Shown here: piece after piece, positions 9,421 through 20,318 of the stretch
Layout: each line of letters starts with the position of its first letter
Numbering within the stretch: position 1 is the stretch's first letter
Source of the DNA: Thalassotalea profundi
GTDB taxonomy: Bacteria; Pseudomonadota; Gammaproteobacteria; Enterobacterales; Alteromonadaceae
Direction: 5' to 3'
Length of the DNA stretch: 64,000 nucleotides
Assembly: GCF_014653195.1 (NCBI RefSeq)
Contig: NZ_BNAH01000001.1
Span: 391,323-455,322 of the forward strand
Position numbers and translations under genes: made by a program
The notes under the pieces: generated by a model
Database searches by the model: none
What the model was told of the DNA's origin: nothing
What the model saw: only the letters and a program-made list of their open reading frames with translations

Positions 9421-9462
9421 AACATAAAACATAAAACATAAAACATAAAACATAAAACATAA
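9421..9462 (+). repeat. Heptanucleotide tandem repeat, six copies
   Basis: Six perfect head-to-tail copies of AACATAA. They lie in the 405-bp gap between the gltA 3' end and the tcdA 5' end, about 230 bp upstream of tcdA. The rest of the gap is very AT-rich; apart from the gltA terminator I see nothing else convincing in it. Confidence 0.95.
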
Positions 9463-9544
9463 GAATAATGGAAATAAATAAAAAAAATGTACAATGATTA
9501 AAAATAAAGTTAATTACATCAGCGAACACTTATAAATGATCAAA

Positions 9545-9569
9545 AAAAAGGTCGCCATGCGACCTTTTT
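9545..9569 (-). terminator. Rho-independent terminator after gltA
   Basis: AAAAAGGTCGC (9545-9555) pairs with GCGACCTTTTT (9559-9569) around a CAT loop. The A-run on the plus strand becomes an eight-base T-run on the minus strand, fitting termination of gltA. Confidence 0.85.
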
Positions 9570-9602
9570 GATTAAAATTTTAATTTATTTACTAAAATTT
9601 TT

Positions 9603-10892
9603 TTATTTTCTGTCTTTTAAAGGAACAAATTCACGATTAACTTCACCGACATACAATTGACGAGGACGACCTATTTTTTGTCCTGCTTGACCAAGCATTT
9701 CATCCCAATGTGCAACCCAACCTACAGTACGTGACATTGCAAAAATTACTGTAAACATATTCGTTGGAATACCAATGGCTTTAAGAATAATACCTGAGTA
9801 AAAATCAACGTTAGGGTAAAGTTTTTTCTCAATGAAGTATGGGTCTTCAAGTGCTACTTTTTCAAGTGCCATCGCTACGTCGAGTAATGGATCTTTAATA
9901 CCTAATTCATTTAAAACTTCATGACAAGTTTCACGCATTACCGTAGCACGAGGATCAAAGTTTTTATAAACACGATGACCAAATCCCATTAAACGGAATG
10001 AATCATTTTTATCTTTTGCACGGGCAACAAACTCATCAACACGATCTAATGTACCTATCTTTTCAAGCATGGTAAGACAGGCTTCGTTGGCACCACCATG
10101 TGCAGGCCCCCAAAGTGAAGCAACACCTGCTGCGATACAAGCATACGGATTCGCTCCAGAAGAGCCAGCTAAACGAACTGTAGATGTAGAAGCGTTCTGT
10201 TCGTGGTCAGCATGAAGCGTAAAAATTCTGTCCATTGCACGTGCAACAACTGGGCTGACTTTATATTCTTCAGCCGGTACAGAGAACATCATGTGTAAGA
10301 AGTTTTCTGAGTAGGTTAAGTCGTTTCGAGGGTAAACAAAAGGTTGACCAATGCTGTACTTGTAGGCCATTGCAGAAATAGTTGGCATTTTTGCAATTAA
10401 CCTATGAGCACTACGGGTGCGTTGGTCTGCTGCATTAATGTCTAAATCACTATGATAAAAAGAAGACATAGCACCAACAACACCACATACCATTGCCATT
10501 GGATGCGCATCAGGTAAGAAGCCTTGGAAAAAGTGAGCTAGTTTCTCATGCACCATTGTATGGTTAGTGATGATGTTTTTAAATTCTTCATATTGTGATT
10601 TAGAAGGCGCTTCACCATTTAATAAAATGTAACAAACTTCTAGGTAATCCGCTTGTTTTGCTAAACTATCTATCGCATATCCACGGTGTTGTAAGACACC
10701 TTTATTACCATCGATGAAAGTTATAGCGGATTCACACGAGGCAGTAGCTAAGAAGCCAGGGTCGTATGTGAAATAGCCAGAGCTACCCAAAGTTCGAATA
10801 TCAATTACGTCGTTACCTGCGTTACCTGAAAGAATTGGTAAATCTGCAACTACTTTACCATCAATACTGAGAGAGGCTTTTATGTCAGCCAT
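9603..10892 (-). CDS. gltA: Citrate synthase
   Basis: GltA condenses acetyl-CoA and oxaloacetate to citrate, the entry step of the TCA cycle. The 429-aa protein is a hexameric type II (NADH-sensitive) enzyme by length and sequence. The catalytic blocks are [15 protein letters not shown] and [16 protein letters not shown], and the N-terminal small domain ([15 protein letters not shown]) is complete. An RBS (GGGGA) lies about 9 nt before the ATG. It is divergent from sdhCDAB, the same arrangement as in E. coli, and is followed by its own terminator. Confidence 0.97.
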   Translation of the reverse strand: MADIKASLSIDGKVVADLPILSGNAGNDVIDIRTLGSSGYFTYDPGFLATASCESAITFIDGNKGVLQHRGYAIDSLAKQADYLEVCYILLNGEAPSKSQYEEFKNIITNHTMVHEKLAHFFQGFLPDAHPMAMVCGVVGAMSSFYHSDLDINAADQRTRSAHRLIAKMPTISAMAYKYSIGQPFVYPRNDLTYSENFLHMMFSVPAEEYKVSPVVARAMDRIFTLHADHEQNASTSTVRLAGSSGANPYACIAAGVASLWGPAHGGANEACLTMLEKIGTLDRVDEFVARAKDKNDSFRLMGFGHRVYKNFDPRATVMRETCHEVLNELGIKDPLLDVAMALEKVALEDPYFIEKKLYPNVDFYSGIILKAIGIPTNMFTVIFAMSRTVGWVAHWDEMLGQAGQKIGRPRQLYVGEVNREFVPLKDRK

Positions 10893-11274
10893 AGTGTGTT
10901 ATCCCCTATTATAAATCTTGTAATCTGAACAAACTGAAAAGTTAGTCAGTTTTTCTGAATATAAAACTGTGCCGTATTCTACTTCAAAACACCCCCTAAA
11001 AGTCAAACCAATTGTTATATGATTCGACTAAAGTTTTAGGATTTCTTGTTATCGGTTAAAAAGTAGCCGCAAGCTATTAAAATAGCACGTAATTTGTAGC
11101 CTAAGAAAATTGTAATTAAAAATCATCGGCTATATAATTAAATTGATCTTGCTAAATTTTTATATTTTTCTGTAACTTTATAAAATATAGCCTATGATCA
11201 CGGGGGGCTACTCATTTATATTAAATATATTGAGTACCAGTAAAAAAAAGTTGAAGGCTCTTTAGGCAACAATC
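10893..11274. promoter_or_regulatory. Divergent gltA / sdhC control region
   Basis: This 382-bp, very AT-rich gap must hold the promoters of both gltA (minus) and sdhC (plus). TATGAT at 11192-11197 is a possible -10 for sdhC, but its -35 is weak. No operator could be assigned with confidence. Confidence 0.5.
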
Positions 11275-11649
11275 GTGAAAAAACAACGTCCTGTAAACCT
11301 AGATCTAACTACGATAAAAATGCATCCAGCGGCGAATGCTTCTATTTTACACCGAATCTCAGGTGTTATTATGGTTTTCGCTATCGGTATTTTATTGTGG
11401 ACATTATCATTATCATTATCTTCTGCGGAAGGGTTCGCCCAAGTTAAATCGTTACTTGATGGCATATTCTTTAAATTGATCATTATCGGTATCGTTTCTG
11501 CGCTAATTTATCACTTGCTTGGTGGCATTCGTCACTTATTTATGGACTTAGGACACTTTGAAGAATTAAAGTCGGGTAATTTAACGGCTAAACTTATTAT
11601 TCTTCTGTGGATTATATTCACTGTATTAGTAGGAGTTAAATTATGGTAA
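11275..11649 (+). CDS. sdhC: Succinate dehydrogenase cytochrome b556 subunit
   Basis: One of two membrane anchors of complex II, holding heme b and the quinone site with SdhD. It is 124 aa with three predicted membrane helices. The family motif HRISGVIM lies near the N-terminus, and the haem-ligand region is HLLGGIRHLFMDLGH. The start is GTG 11275. The frame overlaps sdhD by 7 nt, so the two are translationally coupled. Confidence 0.95.
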   Translation: MKKQRPVNLDLTTIKMHPAANASILHRISGVIMVFAIGILLWTLSLSLSSAEGFAQVKSLLDGIFFKLIIIGIVSALIYHLLGGIRHLFMDLGHFEELKSGNLTAKLIILLWIIFTVLVGVKLW

Positions 11650-11990
11650 ACAACGCAGCAACGGTAGGCCGTAGCGGCGTACATGATTTTCTACTTATAA
11701 GAGCAAGTGCAATAGTACTGGCTTTATATGTTTTTTATATCCTTGGTTTTTTCATTATTACACCCGAAGTTACTTACGATATCTGGCAAGGTTTTTTCTC
11801 AGGCCTATGCACTAAAGTACTTACAGGCTTAGCATTGTTTGCATTGTTAATTCATGCTTGGATTGGCGTATGGCAAGTACTATCTGATTACGTAAAAGGA
11901 AATTTTTTACGCGGTGTTTTACAATTTTTATTTGCAGTTACATTACTTGTTTATTTAGTAGTGGGCTTATTAACAGTGTGGGGTGTGTAA
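11643..11990 (+). CDS. sdhD: Succinate dehydrogenase membrane anchor subunit
   Basis: Second membrane anchor of complex II, 115 aa as in E. coli. It shows three hydrophobic helices, the N-terminal GVHDFLLIRASAIVLALY and the haem-side HAWIGVWQVLSDYVK. RBS TAGGAG lies about 10 nt upstream, inside sdhC. The stop abuts the GTG of sdhA with no gap. Confidence 0.95.
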   Translation: MVNNAATVGRSGVHDFLLIRASAIVLALYVFYILGFFIITPEVTYDIWQGFFSGLCTKVLTGLALFALLIHAWIGVWQVLSDYVKGNFLRGVLQFLFAVTLLVYLVVGLLTVWGV

Positions 11991-13757
11991 GTGAGCGTTC
12001 CAGTTCGTGAGTTTGACGCCATAGTTATTGGCGCTGGTGGTGCAGGTATGCGCGCCGCATTAGCAATTTCTGAATCAGGCAAATCTTGTGCCCTGATATC
12101 AAAAGTATTCCCTACTCGTTCTCATACAGTATCTGCTCAAGGTGGTATTACTGTAGCATTGGGGAACGCCCATGAAGATCATTGGGAACAACATATGTAC
12201 GATACCGTTAAAGGTTCTGATTATATCGGAGACCAAGATGCGATTGAGTACATGTGTAAAACAGGTCCTGAATCTATCATTGAATTAGAAAATATGGGTT
12301 TACCTTTTTCTCGTACAGAAGAAGGTAAAATTTACCAACGTCCTTTCGGCGGTCAGTCTAAAAACTTTGGTGGCGAACAAGCAGCTCGTACAGCAGCCGC
12401 CGCCGACCGTACAGGTCATGCATTATTACATTGCTTGTATCAGCAAAATGTTAAAAATAAAACAAACGTTTATTCAGAATGGTATGCGTTAGATTTAGTG
12501 AAAAATTCAGATGGCGCGGTTGTTGGTACAACGGCTATTTGTATTGAAACTGGTGAAGTAGTTTACTTTAAAGCGCGTGCAACGGTTCTTGCTACCGGTG
12601 GTGCGGGTCGTATATTTGCATCGACTACTAACGCACATATTAATACCGGTGATGGTGTTGGTATGTCACTTCGTGCTGGCATTCAAATGCAAGACATGGA
12701 AATGTGGCAGTTCCACCCAACAGGTATTGCAGGTGCTGGTGTTCTAGTTACCGAAGGTTGTCGTGGTGAAGGTGGTTACCTTCTAAATAAAGATGGTGAA
12801 CGCTTTATGGAGCGTTACGCACCTAATGCTAAAGATTTAGCTGGTCGTGATGTTGTTGCTCGTTCAATGATGACTGAGATCCGTGAAGGTCGAGGCTGTG
12901 ATGGTCCTTGGGGTCCACATATTAAGTTAAAACTTGATCACTTAGGTAAAGAAACATTAGAAAAACGTTTACCAGGTGTTTGTGATTTATCAAGAACATT
13001 TGCTCACGTTGACCCTGTTGAAGAGCCAATTCCTGTTATCCCTACTTGTCATTATCAGATGGGTGGCGTACCTTGTAATGTTAATGGTCAAGCAATTAAT
13101 ATTGCTGCAGATGGCACTGAAACCATTGTTGAAGGTTTATTTGCCGTAGGTGAAATTGCTTGTGTATCTGTACATGGTGCTAACCGTTTAGGTGGTAACT
13201 CATTACTCGATTTGGTCGTGTTTGGTCGTTCAGCAGGAAACTTCTTGGGTACATATCTAAATGATACTCAATTTGGTAAAGATGCTTCAGAATCAGATTT
13301 AGAAGCATCTTTAGCACGTACTCAACGTTGGGAGTCTTCTACTTCGGGCGAAGATCCTGTACAAATTCGTAAAGACTTACAACAATGTATGCAATTGAAC
13401 TTCTCGGTATTCCGTGAAGGTGAAGCAATGGCTCAAGGCATGAAAGAGTTAACGGAGATTCGTGAACGTCTTAACAATGCACATTTAAATGATAAGTCAT
13501 CTGAGTTTAATACTCAGCGTATTGAATGTTTAGAGTTAGATAACCTTATGGAAACGGCATTTTGTTCTGCTAAAGCAGCTAACTTCCGTACGGAGTCTCG
13601 TGGTGCACATGCTCGTCAAGATTTCACAGAGCGTGATGATGAAAACTGGTTATGCCATTCAATATACTCACCAACTACTGAAGATATGTCTAAACGTTCA
13701 GTTAATATGAGTCCAGTTCACCGTGAAGCTTTCCCGCCGAAAGCTAGAACTTACTAG
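11991..13757 (+). CDS. sdhA: Succinate dehydrogenase flavoprotein subunit
   Basis: SdhA oxidises succinate to fumarate with covalently bound FAD. The length, 588 aa, equals E. coli SdhA. Seen: the Rossmann motif [13 protein letters not shown], the FAD-linking His in SHTVSAQGG (about His45), the active-site segment [21 protein letters not shown], and [18 protein letters not shown]. The start is GTG directly after the sdhD stop. sdhB follows after 11 bp. Confidence 0.98.
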   Translation: MSVPVREFDAIVIGAGGAGMRAALAISESGKSCALISKVFPTRSHTVSAQGGITVALGNAHEDHWEQHMYDTVKGSDYIGDQDAIEYMCKTGPESIIELENMGLPFSRTEEGKIYQRPFGGQSKNFGGEQAARTAAAADRTGHALLHCLYQQNVKNKTNVYSEWYALDLVKNSDGAVVGTTAICIETGEVVYFKARATVLATGGAGRIFASTTNAHINTGDGVGMSLRAGIQMQDMEMWQFHPTGIAGAGVLVTEGCRGEGGYLLNKDGERFMERYAPNAKDLAGRDVVARSMMTEIREGRGCDGPWGPHIKLKLDHLGKETLEKRLPGVCDLSRTFAHVDPVEEPIPVIPTCHYQMGGVPCNVNGQAINIAADGTETIVEGLFAVGEIACVSVHGANRLGGNSLLDLVVFGRSAGNFLGTYLNDTQFGKDASESDLEASLARTQRWESSTSGEDPVQIRKDLQQCMQLNFSVFREGEAMAQGMKELTEIRERLNNAHLNDKSSEFNTQRIECLELDNLMETAFCSAKAANFRTESRGAHARQDFTERDDENWLCHSIYSPTTEDMSKRSVNMSPVHREAFPPKARTY

Positions 13758-13768
13758 GAGCATTATTG

Positions 13769-14479
13769 ATGAAACAAATTTTTTCGATTTACCGTTACAA
13801 CCCTGACGTTGATAATGCGCCTTACATGAAAGAATATGAGCTAGAAATACCTGATGGTTCAGACTTAATGGTATTAGACGCGTTAATCTTGCTTAAAGAG
13901 CAAGATTCTACTTTATCTTTCCGCCGTTCATGTCGAGAAGGTGTTTGTGGTTCAGATGGTTTGAATATGAATGGTAAAAATGGCTTAGCTTGTATAACTC
14001 CATTATCAGACCTTAAAGCTAAAACAATTGTTTTACGTCCATTACCGGGTTTACCGGTAATACGAGATTTAATTATTGATTTAACACAATTTTATAATCA
14101 ATATGAAAAGATCAAACCGTATTTAATCAATGACGGTAAAGACGTTCCAGCTCGTGAACATTTACAATCTATTGAGGAACGTGAACATTTAGACGGATTA
14201 TACGAGTGTATTTTATGTGCTTGTTGCTCAACGTCTTGTCCATCATTTTGGTGGAATCCTGATAAATTTATCGGTCCTGCAGGATTATTACACGCCTATC
14301 GCTTCTTAATTGATAGTCGTGATACTGCTACTGAAGAGCGTTTAGATGGATTACAAGATGCATATAGTGTATTCCGTTGTCATGGTATTATGAATTGTGT
14401 TGATGTTTGTCCAAAAGGATTAAACCCAACAAAAGCAATTGGGCATATTAAATCTATGCTGGTTGCTCGAGCAGTTTAA
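13769..14479 (+). CDS. sdhB: Succinate dehydrogenase iron-sulfur subunit
   Basis: SdhB carries electrons from SdhA to the quinone site through three Fe-S clusters. The 2Fe-2S ligands are in SCREGVCGSDG...GLAC, and the 4Fe-4S and 3Fe-4S ligands in CILCACCSTSCPS and CHGIMNCVDVCPKGLNP. ATG 13769 is chosen over the in-frame TTG 13766 because AGGAG at 13756-13760 is 8 nt away. That gives 236 aa, close to the 238 aa of E. coli. Confidence 0.97.
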   Translation: MKQIFSIYRYNPDVDNAPYMKEYELEIPDGSDLMVLDALILLKEQDSTLSFRRSCREGVCGSDGLNMNGKNGLACITPLSDLKAKTIVLRPLPGLPVIRDLIIDLTQFYNQYEKIKPYLINDGKDVPAREHLQSIEEREHLDGLYECILCACCSTSCPSFWWNPDKFIGPAGLLHAYRFLIDSRDTATEERLDGLQDAYSVFRCHGIMNCVDVCPKGLNPTKAIGHIKSMLVARAV

Positions 14480-14640
14480 ATATCTATAGCCAGTTTATAT
14501 AATGTATAAACTGGCTGTAAACTTTCTGTATAATAGATAAGTTTACATAACAGAGCCGTTTTAAAACGATGATGAATTAAGTATTCATCACTTTAGAACA
14601 TATTTCATTGGTTGCTTTTATCCCAGTAAAGGAACAGGCA

Positions 14641-17445
14641 ATGCCAGAAGGTGTAATGAAGGCTTGGATAGAGTCTTCCCATTTAAGTGGCGCAAATGCT
14701 GCTTATTTTGAAGAGTTATATGAATCATATCTAGATAATTCGCAATCTGTATCTGCAGAATGGCGAACTGTCTTCGAACAGCTACCTAAAATCGAAGGTG
14801 CCGATGTTGAATATCGTCACTCTGAGATTCGCGAAGAATTTAAACAATTAGCTAAGCAAACCCAAAAAACGGTAGTCGTTTCTGGTGGTAGTGATGCTAA
14901 GCAAGTTAAAGTTCTACAGCTGATAAATTCTTTCCGTTTTCGTGGTCATCAAAATGCCAATATAGATCCATTAGGTCTATGGCAACGTGATAAAGTGCGT
15001 GACTTACAACTTTCGCACCATGACTTATCTGAAAATGATTTTGATAAAGAATTCAATACGGGTTCTTTTGCAAATGGCCAAGAAACAATGAAGCTTGGCG
15101 ATTTATACAAAGCATTATCTAAAACTTATTGCGGTTCAATTGGTGCTGAATATATGCACATGACCTCGACTGAAGAGAAACGTTGGATACAACAACGTTT
15201 AGAGTCGGTTCAGTCTAAGCCTAAATTATCAGTCGAACAGAAAGAAGAAGTGTTAAAAGGCTTAATTGCTGCGGACGGTTTAGAAAAATATCTTGGAGCA
15301 AAATTCCCAGGTGCTAAGCGTTTCTCACTAGAAGGTGGCGATGCACTTATTCCTATGCTGAAAGAGTTAATCACTCGTGCTGGTTCTAAAGGTACCAAAG
15401 AAGTTGTTTTTGGTATGGCTCACCGTGGTCGTTTGAACGTACTTGTTAACGTTATGGGTAAAAACCCTTCAAAGTTATTTGATGAATTTGGTGGTAAGCA
15501 TGATGAAATCTTATCATCGGGCGATGTTAAGTATCATCAAGGCTATTCTTCAGATTTCGTAACACCAGGTGGAAATGTTCATTTAGCGTTAGCGTTTAAC
15601 CCTTCGCATCTTGAAATTGTAAACCCTGTTGTTATGGGCTCTGTTCGTGCACGCTTAGATCGTCGTAAATGCACTCAAGGTGATTTAGTGTTACCTGTTA
15701 CCATTCATGGTGACTCAGCAATAGCCGGACAAGGTGTTGTTCAAGAAACGTTTAATATGTCTCAAGCACGTGCTTTTAAAGTAGGTGGCAGCATTCGTAT
15801 TGTCGTCAATAACCAAGTTGGTTTTACAACTTCAAAACCTGAAGATACTCGCAGTGGCGAATACTGTACTGAAATTGCAAAAATGGTTTCAGCACCTATT
15901 CTTCATGTTAATGGTGATGATCCTGAAGCGGTAATATTAGCTACTCAAATTGCACTCGATTTTAGATCTGAATTTAAACGTGATGTAGTTATTGATTTAG
16001 TGTGTTATCGCCGTCATGGACATAATGAAGCTGATGAGCCAAGTGCAACACAGCCTTTAATGTATAAAATCATTAAAAAGCATCCAACACCACGTCAATT
16101 GTACGCAACACAACTTGATAATGAAGGTAGCATTAGCAAAGCTAAATCTGATGAGTTAGCTAACTATTACCGTAAATTATTAGACGAAGGTCAGTGTACA
16201 GTAGAACAATGGCGACCAATGACAGAACATTCTGTTGATTGGACTCCTTTTATTGGTCATAACTGGGATGATGATTATCAAAAAGAAATTTCTGTTGAAA
16301 AGTTAAAAGAACTTGCAGAAAAAATTTCTACTTACCCAGAATCTCATCCTGTACATGGTCGTGTAAAGAAAATTTATGATGACCGTGTCAAAATGGCATC
16401 AGGTGAAAAATTACTAGATTGGGGAATGGCGGAAAACTTAGCTTATGCTTGTGTCGTTGATTCAGGACAACGCGTTCGTATTACTGGTCAAGATTCAGGA
16501 CGAGGCACATTTTTCCATCGACATGCCGTTTTACATAACCAAGAAAATGCAAACTTATATTTGCCTTTGCAAAACGTTAGAGAAGGGCAAGGTCCCTTTG
16601 ATGTTAACGACTCGGTATTATCAGAAGTATCAGTGTTAGCATTTGAATATGGTTACACAACCGCAGAACCGGCAGGTTTAACCATTTGGGAAGCCCAATT
16701 TGGTGACTTTGCTAACTGTGCGCAAGTAGTATTTGACCAATTTATATCATCTGGAGAACAAAAGTGGGGTCGTTTATGTGGTTTAACTATGTTGTTGCCA
16801 CATGGTTATGAAGGTCAAGGCCCAGAGCATTCATCTGCACGTTTAGAGCGATTCTTACAATTGTGTGCTGATCACAACATGCAGGTTTGTGTGCCATCTA
16901 CACCGGCGCAGGTATTTAATATGCTTCGTCGCCAAGTGATACGCCCAATGCGTCGCCCACTAGTGGTAATGTCACCTAAATCACTTTTACGTCATCCTTT
17001 AGCGGTATCATCGCTTGAAGAATTATCGACTGGGGTGTTCCATAACGTAATTGGTGAAATAGATGATATTAACCCTAAAGACGTAACACGTGTTGTATTT
17101 TGTAGTGGTAAAGTTTACTACGAATTACTCGAACAACGTCGTAAAAACGAATTAAACAATGTTGCTATTATTCGTATTGAACAACTGTATCCTTTCCCTG
17201 AGCAAGAATTGCAAAAAGAGTTAGAACAGTATCAACATGTTAAGCAATTTGTTTGGTGTCAAGAAGAGCCACAAAACCAAGGGGCTTGGTATTGCTCTCA
17301 GCATCACTTTAGAGCAGCTATCCCTGACGGGACTTATTTGACATATGCTGGCCGCAAGGCATCTGCAGCACCAGCTGTTGGTTATATGTCTGTACATGTT
17401 AAAGAGCAACAAGCGCTAGTTAGCGACGCGTTAACGGTTGAATAG
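14641..17445 (+). CDS. sucA: 2-oxoglutarate dehydrogenase E1 component
   Basis: Thiamine-dependent E1 of the 2-oxoglutarate dehydrogenase complex, which decarboxylates 2-oxoglutarate and passes succinyl to SucB. It is 934 aa; the E. coli protein is 933. The N-terminus (MKAWIESSHLSGANAAYFEELYE) aligns with E. coli SucA and supports ATG 14641, with AAAGGA 8 nt upstream; ATG 14656 is a possible alternative. Motifs include FGMAHRGRLNVL, HGDSAIAGQGVVQETFNMS and CYRRHGHNEADEP. It follows sdhB after 161 bp, as in the E. coli sdh-suc cluster. Confidence 0.97.
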   Translation: MPEGVMKAWIESSHLSGANAAYFEELYESYLDNSQSVSAEWRTVFEQLPKIEGADVEYRHSEIREEFKQLAKQTQKTVVVSGGSDAKQVKVLQLINSFRFRGHQNANIDPLGLWQRDKVRDLQLSHHDLSENDFDKEFNTGSFANGQETMKLGDLYKALSKTYCGSIGAEYMHMTSTEEKRWIQQRLESVQSKPKLSVEQKEEVLKGLIAADGLEKYLGAKFPGAKRFSLEGGDALIPMLKELITRAGSKGTKEVVFGMAHRGRLNVLVNVMGKNPSKLFDEFGGKHDEILSSGDVKYHQGYSSDFVTPGGNVHLALAFNPSHLEIVNPVVMGSVRARLDRRKCTQGDLVLPVTIHGDSAIAGQGVVQETFNMSQARAFKVGGSIRIVVNNQVGFTTSKPEDTRSGEYCTEIAKMVSAPILHVNGDDPEAVILATQIALDFRSEFKRDVVIDLVCYRRHGHNEADEPSATQPLMYKIIKKHPTPRQLYATQLDNEGSISKAKSDELANYYRKLLDEGQCTVEQWRPMTEHSVDWTPFIGHNWDDDYQKEISVEKLKELAEKISTYPESHPVHGRVKKIYDDRVKMASGEKLLDWGMAENLAYACVVDSGQRVRITGQDSGRGTFFHRHAVLHNQENANLYLPLQNVREGQGPFDVNDSVLSEVSVLAFEYGYTTAEPAGLTIWEAQFGDFANCAQVVFDQFISSGEQKWGRLCGLTMLLPHGYEGQGPEHSSARLERFLQLCADHNMQVCVPSTPAQVFNMLRRQVIRPMRRPLVVMSPKSLLRHPLAVSSLEELSTGVFHNVIGEIDDINPKDVTRVVFCSGKVYYELLEQRRKNELNNVAIIRIEQLYPFPEQELQKELEQYQHVKQFVWCQEEPQNQGAWYCSQHHFRAAIPDGTYLTYAGRKASAAPAVGYMSVHVKEQQALVSDALTVE

Positions 17446-17485
17446 ACCATTTGTATATAAAGATTTGTGAGTAAGGAATAAATTA

Positions 17486-18985
17486 ATGACAACCGAAATA
17501 AAGGTTCCCGTATTACCTGAATCAGTGGCTGATGCAACCGTAGCTACTTGGCATGTACAAGTAGGCGATAGCGTTACTCGCGACCAAGTATTAGTTGATA
17601 TTGAAACAGATAAAGTGGTACTTGAAGTACCAGCAACTTCTGATGGTGTAATTACTGAAATTACCCAACAAGAAGGTGCAACTGTATTAGGTGATCAAGT
17701 GATTGCTATTTTATCTGAAGGTAAAGCTTCTGGTGATAAAGCGCCAGAGTCTAAATCTGAAAGTGCGCCTGCATCTAAAGAAAGTGCATCGGCACCAGCT
17801 AGTACAGGCAGCACAGTAGATGTTGTAGTTCCGGTACTACCTGAGTCAGTTGCCGACGCAACTATTGCAACTTGGCATGTTTCTGAAGGTGATGCAGTTT
17901 CTCGTGATCAAGTATTAGTTGAAATTGAAACAGATAAAGTCGTATTAGAAGTACCAGCAACTGCTGATGGCGTAATGGGTAAAATTATCCACGCTGAAGG
18001 TGATACAGTTTTAGGCCAACAAAAAATTGGTGAAATGTCTTCTGGTGCAACGGCTGCACCTGCTCCAGCAGCTTCTGCCGAAGATGCTATTAGTGCTGAT
18101 GAATTAGCAAGTCCTTCAGTACGTCGTTTAATGACAGAAAAAGGTTTATCAGCTTCTGATGTAACAGGTTCAGGTAAAGGTGGACGTATTACAAAAGAAG
18201 ATGTTGAAGCCGCAGCAAATAAACCAGCAGCAGCACCAAAATCAACGCCAGCACCAGCTGCACAAGCGTCTGAAGCTTTAGGTGAGCGTACACAAAAACG
18301 TGTACCTATGACACGTTTACGTAAAACAATTGCAACACGTTTATTAGAAGCGAAAAATTCAACAGCCATGTTAACTACATTTAACGAAGTTAACATGAAG
18401 CCGATTATGGATTTACGCAAGCAATATAAAGATGTTTTCGAAAAAACGCATGACACACGTTTAGGTTTTATGTCTTTCTACGTGAAAGCAGTAACCGAAG
18501 CGTTGAAACGTTATCCTGCAGTTAACGCATCAATTGACGGTGATGACATTGTTTATCATAACTTCTTTGATATCTCTATTGCTGTTTCTACTCCTCGTGG
18601 TTTAGTAACACCAGTATTGCGTGATGCAGACCAACTTAGCATGGCAGGTATTGAAAACGGCATTCGCGATTTAGCGATTAAAGGTCGTGACGGTAAACTT
18701 GCAATGTCTGATATGCAAGGCGGAAACTTTACTATCACTAACGGCGGTGTATTTGGTTCATTACTTTCTACGCCTATTTTAAACTTACCACAAGCCGCTA
18801 TTTTGGGTATGCATAAAATCCAAGACAGACCAATGGCTGTTGACGGGAAAGTTGAAATATTGCCAATGATGTACTTAGCGCTTTCTTATGATCATCGTTT
18901 AATCGATGGTAAAGAATCGGTAGGTTTCTTAGTGACAATTAAAGAATTACTTGAAGATCCAACACGTCTTTTACTTGATGTTTAA
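17486..18985 (+). CDS. sucB: Dihydrolipoyl succinyltransferase (E2) with two lipoyl domains
   Basis: SucB transfers succinyl from SucA to CoA and forms the core of the complex. It is 499 aa, about 95 longer than the 405-aa E. coli enzyme. The extra length is a second lipoyl domain: residues 3-77 and 111-185 are near-duplicates, each with a lipoyl-lysine in ETDKVVLEV (Lys43 and Lys151). Ala/Pro/Ser-rich linkers follow, then a peripheral subunit-binding domain ([12 protein letters not shown]) and the acyltransferase domain ending with catalytic [17 protein letters not shown] is well placed. lpd is not in this cluster. Confidence 0.96.
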   Translation: MTTEIKVPVLPESVADATVATWHVQVGDSVTRDQVLVDIETDKVVLEVPATSDGVITEITQQEGATVLGDQVIAILSEGKASGDKAPESKSESAPASKESASAPASTGSTVDVVVPVLPESVADATIATWHVSEGDAVSRDQVLVEIETDKVVLEVPATADGVMGKIIHAEGDTVLGQQKIGEMSSGATAAPAPAASAEDAISADELASPSVRRLMTEKGLSASDVTGSGKGGRITKEDVEAAANKPAAAPKSTPAPAAQASEALGERTQKRVPMTRLRKTIATRLLEAKNSTAMLTTFNEVNMKPIMDLRKQYKDVFEKTHDTRLGFMSFYVKAVTEALKRYPAVNASIDGDDIVYHNFFDISIAVSTPRGLVTPVLRDADQLSMAGIENGIRDLAIKGRDGKLAMSDMQGGNFTITNGGVFGSLLSTPILNLPQAAILGMHKIQDRPMAVDGKVEILPMMYLALSYDHRLIDGKESVGFLVTIKELLEDPTRLLLDV

Positions 18986-19034
18986 TCGCTTAGACAAATA
19001 GCGAAAAAAATATTGAAATTTAGACTATAGTATT

Positions 19035-19062
19035 AGCTCTAGGGACTACCGTCTTTAGAGCT
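19035..19062 (+). promoter_or_regulatory. Hairpin in the sucB-sucC gap
   Basis: AGCTCTA (19035-19041) and TAGAGCT (19056-19062) form a perfect 7-bp stem with a 14-nt loop, followed by a short TTTGT. A TATAAT lies at 19070-19075. The hairpin could be a weak terminator or processing site setting sucCD levels apart from sucAB. No good -35 was found for the TATAAT. Confidence 0.35.
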
Positions 19063-19151
19063 TTTGTACTATAATCGGACGACTTTTTTCGATGGTGATG
19101 ATTCTTAAGGAATTATTACCATTATCATCTACAGATAAATGGAAAAACACC

Positions 19152-20318
19152 ATGAATTTGCATGAGTATCAAGCGAAACAATTATTCGCTGAATATGGTT
19201 TACCAGTTTCTGAAGGTTTCGCTTGCGATACCCCTCAAGAAGCTGCAGAAGCTGCTGATAAAATTGGCGGCAATATGTGGGTTGTTAAAACTCAGGTTCA
19301 CGCTGGTGGTCGCGGTAAGGCTGGCGGCGTTAAGCTAGTTAAAACTAAAGACGAAATCAAAGAGTTTGCTCAAAACTGGTTAGGTAAGAACTTAGTAACT
19401 TATCAAACAGATGAAAACGGCCAACCTGTTGCTAAAATTTTAGTTGAAAGCTGTACTGATATTGCTAACGAATTATACCTTGGTGCTGTTGTAGACCGTG
19501 GTTCTCGTAAAGTAGTATTTATGGCATCAACTGAAGGTGGCGTTGATATTGAAAAGATTGCTGAAGAAACACCTGAGTTAATTCACCAAGCTGAAATTGA
19601 TCCATTAGTGGGTGCTCAACCTTATCAAGCGCGTGAATTAGGCTTTAAATTAGGCTTAAATCCTACTCAAATGAAGCAATTTGTTAAGATCTTTATGGGT
19701 CTTGCACAAATGTTCACTGATTTTGATTTTGCGTTATTAGAAATTAACCCGTTAGTTATTACTGACGAAGGTAATCTTCATTGTTTAGATGGTAAAATCG
19801 GTATTGATGGTAATGCATTATATCGTCAACCTAAAATGCGCGCATTCCACGATCCATCACAAGAAGATGAGCGTGAAGCACATGCAGCACAATGGGAATT
19901 AAACTACGTTGCATTAGACGGTAATGTGGGTTGTATGGTTAACGGTGCAGGCCTAGCAATGGGTACTATGGATATCGTTAATTTACACGGTGGCAAGCCT
20001 GCTAACTTCCTAGATGTTGGTGGTGGCGCAACGAAAGAACGTGTTGCAGAAGCATTTAAAATTATCCTTTCTGATGACAATGTTAAAGCAGTATTAGTAA
20101 ACATCTTTGGTGGTATCGTACGTTGTGACATGATCGCTGAAGGTATTATCGCTGCAGTTAAAGAAGTTGGCGTTAAAGTACCTGTTGTTGTTCGTTTAGA
20201 AGGTACAAATGCTGAAGCAGGTCGTGCAGTATTAGCAAATTCAGATGTTAACGTTATTGCGGCTGAGTCATTAACTGATGCAGCACAAAAAGTTGTTGCA
20301 GCTGCGGAGGGCAAATAA
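19152..20318 (+). CDS. sucC: Succinyl-CoA ligase (ADP-forming) beta subunit
   Basis: SucC, with SucD, converts succinyl-CoA to succinate with formation of ATP or GTP. Starting at ATG 19152 ([20 protein letters not shown]), the protein is 388 aa, exactly the E. coli length; the frame is open further upstream but without family similarity. ATP-grasp features are [10 protein letters not shown] and ALLEINPLV, followed by [14 protein letters not shown] and [10 protein letters not shown]. Its stop shares one base with the sucD start. Confidence 0.97.
   Translation: MNLHEYQAKQLFAEYGLPVSEGFACDTPQEAAEAADKIGGNMWVVKTQVHAGGRGKAGGVKLVKTKDEIKEFAQNWLGKNLVTYQTDENGQPVAKILVESCTDIANELYLGAVVDRGSRKVVFMASTEGGVDIEKIAEETPELIHQAEIDPLVGAQPYQARELGFKLGLNPTQMKQFVKIFMGLAQMFTDFDFALLEINPLVITDEGNLHCLDGKIGIDGNALYRQPKMRAFHDPSQEDEREAHAAQWELNYVALDGNVGCMVNGAGLAMGTMDIVNLHGGKPANFLDVGGGATKERVAEAFKIILSDDNVKAVLVNIFGGIVRCDMIAEGIIAAVKEVGVKVPVVVRLEGTNAEAGRAVLANSDVNVIAAESLTDAAQKVVAAAEGK

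Noticed and set aside
17908..18456. 182-codon antisense open frame over sucB
   Set aside because: It mirrors the Ala/Pro-rich linker and lipoyl codons of sucB, has biased composition and no RBS. sucB is certain on the plus strand.
19904..20314. 136-codon antisense open frame over sucC
   Set aside because: Shadow of a well-conserved gene; Thr/Ala/Pro-rich and without family similarity.
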